Source: Tessaracoccus lapidicaptus (GTDB lineage Bacteria > Actinomycetota > Actinomycetes > Propionibacteriales > Propionibacteriaceae). From it: a DNA stretch of 64,000 nt. How positions within the stretch are numbered: the first letter of the stretch is position 1; every line of letters starts with the position of its first letter. A program made the position numbers and the translations under genes. The stretch covers positions 62,001 to 126,000 of the forward strand of contig NZ_MBQD01000001.1 in the NCBI RefSeq assembly GCF_001693815.1. Direction: 5' to 3'. The notes under the pieces are model-generated. The model searched no databases, was not told where the DNA came from, and saw nothing but the letters and a program-made list of their open reading frames with translations. Positions 63,508-64,000 of this stretch are shown here, one piece after another.

Positions 63508-63514
63508 CGCGGGA

Positions 63515-64000
<486 letters not shown>

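Overview
The window is high-GC actinobacterial chromosome, most likely from a facultatively anaerobic member of the Propionibacteriaceae. The reasons are the gene order of the ribosomal superoperon, a superoxide dismutase that closely resembles (from memory) the Fe/Mn-cambialistic enzyme of propionibacteria, an oxygen-sensitive pyruvate formate-lyase with its activase, TANNNT -10 boxes placed just upstream of start codons (leaderless genes), and many GTG starts. I saw no rRNA or tRNA gene, CRISPR array, insertion sequence or phage gene.

Layout. 1-6.4 kb: the 3' end of an EF-G-like paralogue, coaBC, a TANGO2/NRDE protein, a YccF membrane protein, trmB-truA-methyltransferase with overlapping ends, a VOC protein and sodA. 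6.4-10.3 kb: an ABC_sub_bind-type transporter (ATPase, permease, two tandem paralogous lipoproteins). 10.4-14.4 kb: rplQ, rpoA, rpsD, rpsK, rpsM, rpmJ, then a separately promoted and terminated infA. 14.5-21.2 kb: a YciI protein and a sugar-use cluster (GH4 glycosidase, DeoR regulator, divergent ABC importer without ATPase, PfkB kinase). 21.2-22.6 kb: a zinc metallopeptidase and a DUF1707 protein. 22.6-29.8 kb: map, adk, secY, then the spc ribosomal genes back to rplN.

At 30-34.4 kb the ribosomal cluster is interrupted between rplN and rpsQ by a DEAD-box helicase, a uronate-dehydrogenase-like SDR and a secreted proline-rich surface protein. It resumes at 34.5-39.9 kb with rpsQ to rpsJ, the S10 operon. 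40.3-43.4 kb: pflBA. 43.6-49.1 kb: a cNMP/CBS/DUF294 nucleotidyltransferase overlapping a DEDDh exonuclease, a broken photolyase and an SF2 helicase. 49.2-54.6 kb: a glutathionyl-hydroquinone-reductase-like protein, an Hsp20 with two HspR/HAIR-type operators, gltX, a DUF4112 protein and glnS. 54.7-64 kb: tuf, fusA, rpsG, rpsL, rpoC and the 3' end of rpoB.

Most of the window is the housekeeping core of transcription and translation, all on the minus strand, so transcription order runs from high to low coordinates: rpoBC, str, S10, spc, secY-adk-map, infA, alpha. The accessory parts sit between these blocks. Those most worth a second look are the internally deleted photolyase, the HAIR-controlled hsp20 promoter, the DUF294-exonuclease pair, the surface protein with a sorting motif but no membrane anchor, and a sugar operon that pairs a kinase with a GH4 enzyme and lacks its own ATPase. 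I did not find a convincing wholly new defence or mobile system.
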